From UBA5336 sp964492485 (GTDB taxonomy: Bacteria > Pseudomonadota > Alphaproteobacteria > Caulobacterales > Hyphomonadaceae), in contig CAZBKM010000002.1 of the NCBI GenBank assembly GCA_964492485.1, forward strand, positions 186,001-250,000: 64,000 nucleotides of DNA, read 5' to 3'. Below, in pieces: positions 41,954-50,907 of this stretch; within the stretch, counting starts at the first letter, position 1, and every line of letters begins with the position of its first letter. Both the position numbers and the translations under genes were made by a program. The notes beneath the pieces are model-generated. The model was not told the DNA's origin. It made no database searches and worked only from the letters and a program-made list of their open reading frames with translations.

Positions 41954-42901
41954 ATGACAGAGATGCCCTTCGTCGCCGTCGCGGTCGCCGCCGCCCCGGT
42001 TCCCGATGCCGAAAACCTGCGCGCTGCGCTCGCGCGGCATGCAGCGTCAGCCGGGGTGGAAACGGGGCCCGGCCGGACCCTGGGACCAGGCGCGGTGGAA
42101 CTGGGACTGGCGCTGCCGGCCGGGGGACCGACCGCGCGTGACCTGGCCCTGCAGCTCAGCCATGCGCTCAGTGAAACGCTTGCCGACAGAGCGTCCCACG
42201 GCGTCGATGTCGCCGTGTTGCCGTCGAAGCGACGCATGAAGCGGCTGCTGATCTGCGACATGGATTCCACGATCATCGGCCAGGAATGCCTTGACGAACT
42301 GGCCGACTTCGCCGGGCTGAAAGCCGAGGTCGCAGCGATCACGGAACGTGCCATGCGGGGGGAGCTGGACTTCGAGGGCGCCCTGACAACCCGCGTGGCC
42401 ATGCTGAAGGGCCTGGCGATAGAGACGCTCACACGCTGTTACGAGGAACGGATCACGCTGAATCCAGGTGCGCGGACCCTCGTGGCGACCATGCGGTCCC
42501 ATGGAGCGCAGACGCTCCTTGTGTCCGGTGGCTTCACCTTCTTCACCGCGCGCGTGGCTTCGGCGGCCGGGTTTCAGTCCCACCAGGGCAACACGCTCGT
42601 GGATGACGGCGCCCACCTGACCGGCGAAGTCGGCACGCCGATCCTGGGACGGGGCGCCAAACGGGACGCGTTGGACCACGCCGCCGCGCGGGCGGGCCTG
42701 GCACCCGCCGATGCCCTTGCGATCGGAGACGGTGCCAATGACCTGGCGATGATCCAGGCCGCTGGCCTCGGGCTGGCCTATTACGCCAAGCCGGTGGTTG
42801 CCGGGGAGGCCCACGCAGCGATTGCCCACACTGACCTGACAACCGCGCTCTACTATCAGGGTTATACGGCAGACGCCTTCATCGTCCCCGATGGAGACTG
42901 A
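41954..42901 (+). CDS. serB: Phosphoserine phosphatase
   Basis: Last step of serine synthesis. The 315-residue HAD enzyme has LICDMDSTIIGQECLDELAD (nucleophile Asp), LLVSGGFTFFTARVA, and LAIGDGANDLAMIQAAGLG; the first 80 residues are a divergent N-terminal domain common in proteobacterial SerB. Its TGA abuts the convergent htrA stop in the palindrome TGATCA. Confidence 0.95.
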   Translation: MTEMPFVAVAVAAAPVPDAENLRAALARHAASAGVETGPGRTLGPGAVELGLALPAGGPTARDLALQLSHALSETLADRASHGVDVAVLPSKRRMKRLLICDMDSTIIGQECLDELADFAGLKAEVAAITERAMRGELDFEGALTTRVAMLKGLAIETLTRCYEERITLNPGARTLVATMRSHGAQTLLVSGGFTFFTARVASAAGFQSHQGNTLVDDGAHLTGEVGTPILGRGAKRDALDHAAARAGLAPADALAIGDGANDLAMIQAAGLGLAYYAKPVVAGEAHAAIAHTDLTTALYYQGYTADAFIVPDGD

Positions 42902-44377
42902 TCAGCTTCCGGCCTCGAGCCGGATCGGGAAGAAGGCCACGGCGCCGCGCCGCCATACGCGCACAAGAAGCGGCCGGTCGGGCGTCTGCCGGGCCTCGTC
43001 GATCGCATCGGCCGCCTCCGCCACGCTGGAGACCGACTGAAAGCCAAGCTCGAGAATGACGTCGCCCTTCTCGAGCTTGCCGAAGGCCGGTCCGCGCGGC
43101 GAGACCGCATTCACCAGAACGCCGGAAACATCCGAGGGAACGGAATAACGCCGGCGCTCATCCGCCGTCAGCGGAACGAGGTCGGCCCCAATGGGATTGT
43201 CGGTCAGCGTGACGTCGGGTTCCGGCGCCTCGTCATCCTGCGAACGGCCGGTATCGAGCTCGCCGAGCGTGACGTCCACCGTACGCCGAACGCCGTCGCG
43301 CACCACGTCCACAGCCACGGTCGCCCCCACGTCGCTCTCGGCCACGATGCGGGTCAGGCTCCGGACATCCTGGACGGGTTTGCCGTCGAAGACCCGGATC
43401 AGGTCGCCCACCTGAAAGCCCGCCGCCTCGGCCGGGCCGCCCTCACTGAAACCGGTGATGATCACGCCATCATCGCCGTCGAGGCCATAGGCCGCGGCAA
43501 GGTCGGGATCGACCCCTTGAACGGTCACACCCAGCCAGCCCCGTCGCAGCTCGCCATGCTCGATCAGCTGGCTTGTGATCGTCTTCGCCATGTTGGCAGG
43601 GATCGAGAAGCCGATCCCGATGCTGCCGCCCGTGGGTGAAATGATGGCGGTGTTCACGCCCACCACGTCTCCGTCGAGGTTGAACAGCGGACCGCCTGAG
43701 TTGCCGCGATTGATAGCCGCATCCGTCTGGATGAAATCGTCATACCGCCCGCCCGTCTCCCGGTTCCGGGCGGAGATGATGCCGGCCGAGACCGAACCGC
43801 CGAACCCGAACGGATTACCGATGGCGATGACCCAGTCGCCCACTTCGGCGGTATCGCTGTCGGCAAAGTCGACAAAGGGCAATGGTGTCTCGCTGGCCAG
43901 CTTCAGCACCGCAATGTCGGTGTCTGGATCGGTTCCCACGAGTTCGGCCCGCAGGGTGGTCCCGTCCGCGAAGACCGCATTGATCTCGTCGGCGCCGTCG
44001 ATGACGTGATTGTTGGTCACCACATGCCCCTCGGGCGAGATGACGAACCCCGAGCCCAGCGACCCCTGCTGGCGGTAGCCTTCCTCATCGCGGCCGAAAA
44101 ACGGGTTGAACCGCTCCAGCGGGGAGCCTTCGGGGAACTCCGGAAGGCCCTCGGGCGCCACGGTTTGACGGGTCGTGATATTGACCACTGCCGGCATCAG
44201 CCGCTGGGCGAGGTCGGAGAAACCGTCGGGTGCAGACCCGGTGTCGGCCCGCGGCGCCTGCTGGCTGAGCGATGCCTCGCCGCTCGCAGCCTGGGCTGCA
44301 GCCGGGCCGGCGACCAGCACCGGAACCAGGGCCAGAACGGCCATGATCGGGAGAAAACGTGTCAAACGGTCGGCCAT
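42902..44377 (-). CDS. Do-family periplasmic serine protease (HtrA/DegP)
   Basis: A 491-residue envelope protease/chaperone. Signal peptide (PIMAVLALVPVLVAGPAAAQA), trypsin-like domain with triad His in VVTNNHVIDGADE, Asp in DTDIAVLKLAS and Ser in INRGNSGGPLFN, then two PDZ domains (GWLGVTVQGVDPDLAAAYGL and VLVNAVSPRGPAFGKLEKGD). The ATG at 44377 follows the operon hflK-hflC-DUF2065, with which it is probably co-transcribed, a conserved alphaproteobacterial order. Confidence 0.95.
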   Translation of the reverse strand: MADRLTRFLPIMAVLALVPVLVAGPAAAQAASGEASLSQQAPRADTGSAPDGFSDLAQRLMPAVVNITTRQTVAPEGLPEFPEGSPLERFNPFFGRDEEGYRQQGSLGSGFVISPEGHVVTNNHVIDGADEINAVFADGTTLRAELVGTDPDTDIAVLKLASETPLPFVDFADSDTAEVGDWVIAIGNPFGFGGSVSAGIISARNRETGGRYDDFIQTDAAINRGNSGGPLFNLDGDVVGVNTAIISPTGGSIGIGFSIPANMAKTITSQLIEHGELRRGWLGVTVQGVDPDLAAAYGLDGDDGVIITGFSEGGPAEAAGFQVGDLIRVFDGKPVQDVRSLTRIVAESDVGATVAVDVVRDGVRRTVDVTLGELDTGRSQDDEAPEPDVTLTDNPIGADLVPLTADERRRYSVPSDVSGVLVNAVSPRGPAFGKLEKGDVILELGFQSVSSVAEAADAIDEARQTPDRPLLVRVWRRGAVAFFPIRLEAGS

Positions 44378-44459
44378 TCCGTGCCGGCTCCCCAAGTTAC
44401 GCACCCGTATCCGAACCGAAAAAATAAGGCGGTTTCCGGGCAGCGCGCAAATCGCGACG

Positions 44460-44657
44460 CTAGACGCGATACAGGATGTAGATCAGCAGGGCGCCAAAGG
44501 CGGCGGTCCAAAGTCCGGCCTGCCTGATTTCGGGCACGCTTAGACGGGCCGCCCAATTGAGAAACCGCTGCATTGCGTCGGGCGCAAGGGCATACATCAG
44601 CCCTTCGACCAGGAACCAGAGGCTGAAGCCGGCCAGGAACAGCTGCCACATGGACAT
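44460..44657 (-). CDS. DUF2065 (YjeT-like) small membrane protein
   Basis: 65 residues: two hydrophobic helices around a central MYALAPDAMQRFLNWAARLS. This matches the DUF2065 family that accompanies hflKC in many Proteobacteria; function unknown, perhaps linked to the FtsH-HflKC complex. Start is the ATG at 44657; a possible second ATG follows two codons on. Confidence 0.85.
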   Translation of the reverse strand: MSMWQLFLAGFSLWFLVEGLMYALAPDAMQRFLNWAARLSVPEIRQAGLWTAAFGALLIYILYRV

Positions 44658-44683
44658 GGCGTGATCCCGACCGGCGGGACGGC

Positions 44684-45580
44684 CTAATTGGTGCGGCCGC
44701 TGCGTGCGGCCTCGGTTGCGAAGACGTCGCAGACGCCCAGCTTGTCCGGCCCCAGGATAACGGACGTGCCTTCCTGGATCGCCGTCTCGCACGCGATCAG
44801 GGACCGGTAGAACCTGAAGAATGCGGCATCCTGGCCATAGGCCTCGGCATAGATCGCATTGCGCTGCGCGTCGCCCTCACCACGGATCTTCTCCGACTCC
44901 TCGCGCGCATTGGCCAGGATGACGGTCTGTTCCCGAGCCGCTTCCGCACGGATCCGGCGCGCCTGTTCGTCGCCTTCCGCGCGGATCCGCTCGGCCTCGA
45001 GCTGGCGGGCCGAGCGCATACGGTCATAGACCCCTTCAGCGATCTGGGCGGGAAGATCGGCCTGGCGGATTCGCACATCGATGATGTCGATCCCGGATGG
45101 TGCGAGGTTGGCGTTCACCTGCTCCCGAATCCGGTCCATCAGCGCCGAGCGCTGTCCTGAAATGATCTCCGGGACCGGCACGTCGCCCAGGGCTTCGCGG
45201 ATGGCGGACTCGGTAAACCGGTCGAGCTGGGCTTCCGCGGCGGCTTCGGTGCGCAGACGCTGGTAGAATTTCAGGGGATCGCTGATGCGCCAGCGAACGA
45301 AGGCGTCGACGACGAGGCGCCGCTGATCGGAGGCCAGAACCTCGATGTCCGAGAGACCGTATCCGAGGTTCTTCCGGTCGAGGATCGTGGCCTGCTGGAT
45401 CAGCGGGACCTTCAGGTAAAAGCCGGCCTCATCCGTCCCGGGCGCATTGCGGGTGGCGACGGGATTGCCGAGTTCCAGGACCAGGGCCTGCTGGTCCTGG
45501 CGCACCACGTAGAAGGAATTGATCGCCACGAACACGCCGATCGCGATGACGGCGGCGAGAATCCAGGTGAATACACGCAT
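44684..45580 (-). CDS. hflC: HflC, FtsH protease modulator
   Basis: 298 residues: N-terminal transmembrane anchor (ILAAVIAIGVFVAINSFYVV), SPFH/band-7 domain (VRQDQQALVLELGNPVATR, YLKVPLIQQATILDRKNLGY, VDAFVRWRISDPLKFYQRL) and a coiled coil (RQLEAERIRAEGDEQARRIR). HflC and HflK form a cage around FtsH in the inner membrane. Confidence 0.96.
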   Translation of the reverse strand: MRVFTWILAAVIAIGVFVAINSFYVVRQDQQALVLELGNPVATRNAPGTDEAGFYLKVPLIQQATILDRKNLGYGLSDIEVLASDQRRLVVDAFVRWRISDPLKFYQRLRTEAAAEAQLDRFTESAIREALGDVPVPEIISGQRSALMDRIREQVNANLAPSGIDIIDVRIRQADLPAQIAEGVYDRMRSARQLEAERIRAEGDEQARRIRAEAAREQTVILANAREESEKIRGEGDAQRNAIYAEAYGQDAAFFRFYRSLIACETAIQEGTSVILGPDKLGVCDVFATEAARSGRTN

Positions 45581-45597
45581 GAGGTCCGCTTCTCCGT

Positions 45598-46752
45598 CTA
45601 CTGGTTCTGGCCCTGGGCGGACCGGTTTCTGCGTACCTGGTCAAGCGGCAGGTACGGCACCGCGCCTGACTCGCTGTCGAGGATGGTCTTGTCCACCTTG
45701 CTGAGCACACGTTCCATGGTTTCGAGGTACATCCGCTCGCGCGTGACCTGAGGCGCCTGACGGTACTCGTTGTAGATGGACGTGAAGCGCGCCGCCTGGC
45801 CGCTGGCATCTGCCACGACCTGATCGCGATAGGCGCGCGCCTCCTGCAGGATCTGGTCGGCCTGCCCGCGGGCACGCGGAACGATCTGGTTCGCGTCGCG
45901 CGTGGCCTGGTTGATGTTCGTCTCGGCGTCCTGCTGCGCCTTGTTCACGTCGTTGAAGGCCTCGATCACCTGCTGTGGGGGATCGGACTTCGCGATCTGG
46001 ATGTCGATCAGTTCGACACCGGCGCGATAGGCATCGAGCAAGGCCTGGGTCTGGGCCAGGACCTCCTGCTGGACAACATCGCGTTCCGTCGTGATCACAC
46101 TTTGAAGCGGGCTCTTGCCGACGACCTCACGCATGACCGATTCCGCGACCATGCGCACGGTCGCTTCGGGGTCGCGCACATTCAGGATGAAGTCCTGCGG
46201 CGCGTCGGTCTTTACTTTCCAGAACACCGAGAACTGCAGGTCGACGATGTTTTCGTCCTCGGTGATCATGAGGGACTCGTCGCGTGTCTCGCCGATCCGG
46301 ATCTGGTTCTGGTTTTCGACGGGAACGATCACATGCTGTTCGATCGGGACCGGCAGGTGAACATGAAACCCGGACCCGAGATTCGTCTGCCATTTGCCGA
46401 GGCGGAAGATGGCGGCCTGCTCGCCGGCATCCACGATCACGAAGCCGGTCGACAGCCAGGCGAGAAGGGCGACCACGCCAACGACAATGAAACCGAACGG
46501 CCCGAAATTGCGGCCGCCTCCGCCGGAACCGCGCCCGCCGCGACCGCCGAAGCCCTTGCGAAACCGCTCCTGCATCCGGCGCATCTGCTCTTCGATGTCA
46601 CCGCCGCCGCCACCGCGCCCGCCCTGGCCACCGCCGCCGGGACGGTTCCATGGCGAGCCGTTGCCGTTGTTTCCTGACCCCGACCCGCCGGAGCCCCATG
46701 GGCCTCCCGCAGCTTCATGCCGGTTACCGTCGGTCTGGTCCTTCCAGGGCAT
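45598..46752 (-). CDS. hflK: HflK, FtsH protease modulator
   Basis: 384 residues. A long Gly/Asn/Arg-rich N-terminus (WNRPGGGGQGGRGGGGGD) precedes a single transmembrane helix (FIVVGVVALLAWLSTGFVIV), an SPFH domain (AIFRLGKWQTNLGSGFHVHL, EVVGKSPLQSVITTERDVV) and a C-terminal coiled coil. I prefer the ATG at 46752 to that at 46758 because of better spacing from AAGGAG. hflC follows 17 nt later. Confidence 0.95.
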   Translation of the reverse strand: MPWKDQTDGNRHEAAGGPWGSGGSGSGNNGNGSPWNRPGGGGQGGRGGGGGDIEEQMRRMQERFRKGFGGRGGRGSGGGGRNFGPFGFIVVGVVALLAWLSTGFVIVDAGEQAAIFRLGKWQTNLGSGFHVHLPVPIEQHVIVPVENQNQIRIGETRDESLMITEDENIVDLQFSVFWKVKTDAPQDFILNVRDPEATVRMVAESVMREVVGKSPLQSVITTERDVVQQEVLAQTQALLDAYRAGVELIDIQIAKSDPPQQVIEAFNDVNKAQQDAETNINQATRDANQIVPRARGQADQILQEARAYRDQVVADASGQAARFTSIYNEYRQAPQVTRERMYLETMERVLSKVDKTILDSESGAVPYLPLDQVRRNRSAQGQNQ

Positions 46753-46860
46753 ACGCATGCGCTCCTTAACCCTTCTCCCGTGATCGAGCGGCCCTTGGCC
46801 ACCGCGGAAACATTGCCGATATGTGCAGTGTCACGCCCTTCGGTTCAAGGAGACAGCCAC

Positions 46861-48120
46861 GTGTTTCGATTCCTCCGAGCGACCGGACACCGCCAGGCCG
46901 AGCGCCTCCGCGCCCTGCTGGGCGACCCACACTGGCTGTCGGACGTCATCGTGGGCAGCGATGGTGTGGCCGAGGTGCGGATCCAAGTGGCCACCGAGGA
47001 CCCCGCCCATATCGACGCCCTGAGGCTGGAGGTGGAGAACGCCGTGCGCCAGGTGCGCGGGCTGCGCGAGGCGACTGTCATCCCCGTGGTCGACTCGCCA
47101 TCGCCGCCCCAGCCTGCGGCGAAGCGCCCCGCCCCATCCGGGGGCAGCGCAGGCCGGGTGACGTTGATCTCCAATCCTCGCGGCGGCGCGGGAAGCGGGA
47201 ACGGCGGCGGCCAGGCCGCCCCGCGCTCACCGACACGCCGGGTCGAGAAAGGCGCGCGGCTGTCGGACGAGGCCCTGCGCCAGGGCGCCCTTCCCGCGGG
47301 CGCCCAGGTGGCCAGGATCCCGGGCATCTCGCGCATCCTGGCCGTGGCCAGCGCGAAAGGGGGCGTGGGCAAGTCGACCGTCGCGGTCAACCTGGCGGCG
47401 GCCCTGGCGCGCACGGGGATGAAAGTCGGACTTCTGGATGCAGACATCTACGGCCCCTCGATCCCGACCATGCTGGGGACGGGGGACGCAAGCCCCGAGA
47501 CCCGTCCGGACGGCAAGCTGGTGCCGGTGGAAGCGCATGGTCTGCAGACCTTGTCGATAGGTTACCTGTCAGACCCCGATGCGCCGATGATCTGGCGTGG
47601 CCCGATCGTCATGTCGGCGATCCAGCAGATGCTGAACGATGCCGCCTGGGCCGACCCCGCCGATCCGCTCGACCTTCTTGTGATCGACACTCCGCCGGGC
47701 ACCGGCGATGCCCAGCTGGCGCTGGCACAGAAAGTCCCGCTGACCGCCGCACTGCTGGTGACGACGCCCCAGGACGTGGCGCTGGCGGACGTCCGCAGGG
47801 GTGCGGCCATGTTTGCCAAGACCGCCGTCCCCGTCCTGGGTCTCGTCGAAACCATGAGCTGGTTCGACGACCCCGCCGGACAACGCCACTTCCTGATGGG
47901 CGAGGGTGGCGGCCAACGCATGGCCGACGCGCTGGGCCTGCCTCTGATCGCCCAACTTCCGCTCATGACGGCGATCCGCGAGGGCTGCGACGCTGGCATT
48001 CCAGCGGCGATCGGCGACCCGGACTCCGCCCGGCTGTTCCACGACCTGGCCCGGTCGGTCGCACTTGGCCTCGACCAGTTGAGGACCAAGGCGCCTCCGG
48101 AGATCGTTTGGGAGCCTTAG
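46861..48120 (+). CDS. mrp: Mrp/ApbC-family Fe-S cluster carrier ATPase
   Basis: 419 residues. N-terminal DUF59/MIP18-like domain (LLGDPHWLSDVIVGSDGVAE, residues about 15-85), a Pro/Gly-rich linker, and the ATPase with deviant Walker A ASAKGGVGKSTVAVNLAAAL, LLDADIYGPSIPTML, LLVIDTPPGTGDAQLAL. The usual CxxC for cluster binding near ENMSYF is replaced here by ETMSWFDDP without cysteines, so cluster carriage is uncertain. The GTG at 46861 has AAGGAGA upstream. Divergent from hflK. Confidence 0.9.
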   Translation: MFRFLRATGHRQAERLRALLGDPHWLSDVIVGSDGVAEVRIQVATEDPAHIDALRLEVENAVRQVRGLREATVIPVVDSPSPPQPAAKRPAPSGGSAGRVTLISNPRGGAGSGNGGGQAAPRSPTRRVEKGARLSDEALRQGALPAGAQVARIPGISRILAVASAKGGVGKSTVAVNLAAALARTGMKVGLLDADIYGPSIPTMLGTGDASPETRPDGKLVPVEAHGLQTLSIGYLSDPDAPMIWRGPIVMSAIQQMLNDAAWADPADPLDLLVIDTPPGTGDAQLALAQKVPLTAALLVTTPQDVALADVRRGAAMFAKTAVPVLGLVETMSWFDDPAGQRHFLMGEGGGQRMADALGLPLIAQLPLMTAIREGCDAGIPAAIGDPDSARLFHDLARSVALGLDQLRTKAPPEIVWEP

Positions 48121-48179
48121 AGCAAGTTCGGAGCAAACGGACTCGGTTGCGAACGGATACTTGCGCAAAAACAATGATG

Positions 48180-48218
48180 TAAAGCGCCGGCCTGGAGTGA
48201 AACGAAAGACTGGCGCTT
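48180..48218. repeat. Additional inverted repeat next to repeat copy 3
   Basis: AAAGCGCC and GGCGCTTT are exact reverse complements around GGCCTGGAGTGAAACGAAAGACT, immediately left of copy 3. The sequence just before it (GCAAACGGACTCGG...TTGCGCAAAAACAATG, 48130-48178) also looks repeat-like. Such composite palindromic elements are frequent in alphaproteobacterial intergenic DNA. Confidence 0.65.
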
Positions 48219-48320
48219 TAGCGCATCTTCAAGTCAATCGGAGTCAGTGAAGATGCGCTATGGTCTTGTTTTTGAGCTTTTTCTTAACGCGAACCGGTGC
48301 CCACTTCGCTTGAAATGCGC
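48219..48320. repeat. Dispersed double-hairpin repeat, copy 3
   Basis: AGCGCATCTTCA (48219-48230) pairs with TGAAGATGCGCT (48247-48258); the second half keeps TTCTTAACGCGAACCGGTGCC and CACTTCGCTTGAAATGCG but its terminal arms are eroded. It separates the convergent ends of mrp and murC. Confidence 0.9.
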
Positions 48321-48334
48321 GAGGCTGTGACCGG

Positions 48335-49765
48335 TCACTCCATGGCGGCGAGCCGCTCTGCCAGGGCGTTGGCATCGGCGGTAATGCTGCCCGCCCCCAG
48401 GCAGACGACCATGGCGCCCGGCCTTGCGATCGCGCGCACCGCGTCGGGCAGGGCGTCGAGACTGTCCAGCGCCTTTGCCGTGCGGTGGCCATGACGACGC
48501 AGGGACTGGACGAGATGCTCGTGGTCGACGCCTGGAATTGGCGCCTCGCCGGCTGGATAGACCGGGGCGATCAGCACCTCGTCGGCGGCATCGAAGCAGG
48601 TGGAGAATGACTCGAACAGGTCGCGCAGCCGCGTATAGCGGTGCGGCTGGGCCACGGCGATGAGCTGTCCCTGGCCCAGCATGGCCCGGGCGGCCTTCAG
48701 GACCGCGGCGATTTCCACCGGGTGATGACCATAATCGTCGATAATGCGCACCGGGGCGGCGCCTGGCGCAGGCGTCCAGTTCCCCGCCGGGGTGAAGCGG
48801 CGCCTCACCCCGCCGAAACCCGCAAGGCTGGCGCGCAACTGGTCATCGGTCGCGCCCAGTTCCAGGGCAACCGTGATCGCGGCCAGGGCATTCTGCACAT
48901 TGTGCTCACCCGCCATCGGCAGCGTCAGACCGTCGATGCGACGTGGCGCGGCAGACCCTGGCCGGCGGAGCGCCACGTCGAAATGGGCCCCGTCCAGGTC
49001 GGTGGAGAGGTTTACCGCGCGCACATCGGCCTGGCGGTTGAAGCCGTAGGTGATACGCCGTCGGTCAGTGACCCGCGCGGCCAGGGCCTTCACCTCCGCA
49101 TGGTCGGTGCAAAGGACCGCGAAGCCATAGAACGGGATGTTCTCCACAAACGTGTCGAACGCTTCCCGCAGCGCGTCCATGGACCCGTAATGATCCATGT
49201 GCTCGGGGTCGATATTGGTCACGATGGCCGCCGTCGGCGCCAGCTTGGTGAACGTGCCATCGCTTTCGTCGGCTTCCACGACCATCCAGTCACCCGCACC
49301 GGCCTTGGCATTCGACCCATAGGCATTGACGATGCCACCATTGATGACCGTGGGGTCGATGCCGCAGCCATCCAGCAACGCAGCCACCATCGAGGTCGTC
49401 GTGGTCTTGCCATGGGTGCCCGCCACGCAGACCGTCCATTTCAGGCGGGTCAGTTCGGCCAGCATGTTGGCCCGGCGCACCACGGGGATACCCGCCACTC
49501 GCGCCGCATCCACCTCCGGATTGCCCGGCTGGATCGCGGTGGAGATGATGACCGCCCCGGCGCCGGCGACATTCTCTGCGGCATGGCCGATGAACACACG
49601 GGCACCTTTCGAACGCAGGCGCTCGACGATCGGGCTCTCGCGGATGTCGGAACCCTGGACCTGATACCCCATCGTCAGCATGGTCTCGGCGATGCCTGAC
49701 ATGCCGATGCCGCCAATGCCCACAAGATGACACGGGCCGAGATCGAAGGGAGAGGGATTCGTCAT
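48335..49765 (-). CDS. murC: UDP-N-acetylmuramate-L-alanine ligase
   Basis: Adds L-Ala to UDP-MurNAc in the cytoplasm. 476 residues with CHLVGIGGIGMSGIAETML, the ATP loop CVAGTHGKTTTTSMVAALL, EADESDGTF and IDDYGHHPVEIAAVLKAAR. Last gene of this dcw block; the convergent mrp follows after the repeat region. Confidence 0.97.
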   Translation of the reverse strand: MTNPSPFDLGPCHLVGIGGIGMSGIAETMLTMGYQVQGSDIRESPIVERLRSKGARVFIGHAAENVAGAGAVIISTAIQPGNPEVDAARVAGIPVVRRANMLAELTRLKWTVCVAGTHGKTTTTSMVAALLDGCGIDPTVINGGIVNAYGSNAKAGAGDWMVVEADESDGTFTKLAPTAAIVTNIDPEHMDHYGSMDALREAFDTFVENIPFYGFAVLCTDHAEVKALAARVTDRRRITYGFNRQADVRAVNLSTDLDGAHFDVALRRPGSAAPRRIDGLTLPMAGEHNVQNALAAITVALELGATDDQLRASLAGFGGVRRRFTPAGNWTPAPGAAPVRIIDDYGHHPVEIAAVLKAARAMLGQGQLIAVAQPHRYTRLRDLFESFSTCFDAADEVLIAPVYPAGEAPIPGVDHEHLVQSLRRHGHRTAKALDSLDALPDAVRAIARPGAMVVCLGAGSITADANALAERLAAME

Positions 49766-49797
49766 GCCCTAGCCTTTCCGTTGCGTCGCCATCCGGG

Positions 49798-50907
49798 TCA
49801 AGCCGATGCGCCGCTGCGCCCCGACACCTTCTCCGCCAGATCCGCAAGGTCGCGGGCGGCCGTCACGGTGCCCACCAGATGGGCGCGGGCCGCTCGTTGG
49901 CGCAAATCCTCGGGGTCCGACAGACGCGCAGTCACCAGCCCTCCGAGACGCTTCGGCGTCAATTCGGACTCCGTCAGCAGGTCAGCAGCGGAGACATCCA
50001 CAAGCGCTGCGGCGTTGGCGGTCTGGTGATCGTCCATGGCGATGGCCAGAGGGATCAGGATGGCCGGGCGGCCCACGCAGGCCAGTTCGCTGACGGTGCC
50101 CGCGCCGGCGCGCGCAATGACCAGGTGCGCCTCGGCGAGGCGGCGAGCCATGTCACTGAAGAAGGGTGCAATCTCGGCGTCGATGCCGGCTGACGCATAC
50201 AGGCTGCGCACCTCCTCGACCTGCGCCTCGCGCACCTGCTGGACCACCTTCAGCCGATGGCGCAGGGGGGCCGGCACATGGGCGGTCAGCGCGGGCGGAA
50301 TGCGCGTGCCGAACATCTGGGCGCCCTGGCTGCCACCTGTGATCAGGATGTTGAGGGCGTCGTCGAAGCCCGGATAGGCCGCATCCCGCCGATCCGCGAC
50401 CGCCTGGCGCACCGGATTGCCCAGGGGTACGTGCACGAGTCCCGGCGGGCGCCGGTCGAGCCGGGGAAAGCCGCTGGCCACCGCGTCGGCATGGGGCGCG
50501 AAGCGTCGGTTCACACGCCCGAGCACAGCATTCTGTTCGTGGATCAGGATCGGTATCCGCCGACGCCTGGCCGCCGCCAGCACCGGAAACGCCGGATAAC
50601 CGCCGAAACCCGCCACAAGCTGCGGACCCGTCTTGCGCATCAGACCCTGGGCCTGGTGGATACCTCCCAGCAGTCGCAGCGCCGTGCGAGGCAGGGTCCA
50701 TGGCCGGCGCAGGTTCGGGCTGGCCGCGCTGACCGCCTCGGTCCAGTCGGCGGGAAAGGTATCGGCGAAGCGCAGACCACGGTCATCGCTGATCAGACCG
50801 ATCCGCCAGCCACGAGCCCGCAGTGCCTCGGCAAATGCCGCAGCGGGGAACATGTGCCCGCCGGTGCCGCCCGCACCCAGGATCGCAAGGGGTCGCGTGT
50901 CATCCAT
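49798..50907 (-). CDS. murG: UDP-GlcNAc transferase to lipid I (makes lipid II)
   Basis: 369 residues: ILGAGGTGGHMFPAAAFAEA at the N-terminus, ILITGGSQGAQMF and the acceptor/donor loop HLVIARAGAGTVSELACVGR. The ATG at 50907 overlaps the ftsW stop by 8 nt. Confidence 0.96.
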   Translation of the reverse strand: MDDTRPLAILGAGGTGGHMFPAAAFAEALRARGWRIGLISDDRGLRFADTFPADWTEAVSAASPNLRRPWTLPRTALRLLGGIHQAQGLMRKTGPQLVAGFGGYPAFPVLAAARRRRIPILIHEQNAVLGRVNRRFAPHADAVASGFPRLDRRPPGLVHVPLGNPVRQAVADRRDAAYPGFDDALNILITGGSQGAQMFGTRIPPALTAHVPAPLRHRLKVVQQVREAQVEEVRSLYASAGIDAEIAPFFSDMARRLAEAHLVIARAGAGTVSELACVGRPAILIPLAIAMDDHQTANAAALVDVSAADLLTESELTPKRLGGLVTARLSDPEDLRQRAARAHLVGTVTAARDLADLAEKVSGRSGASA

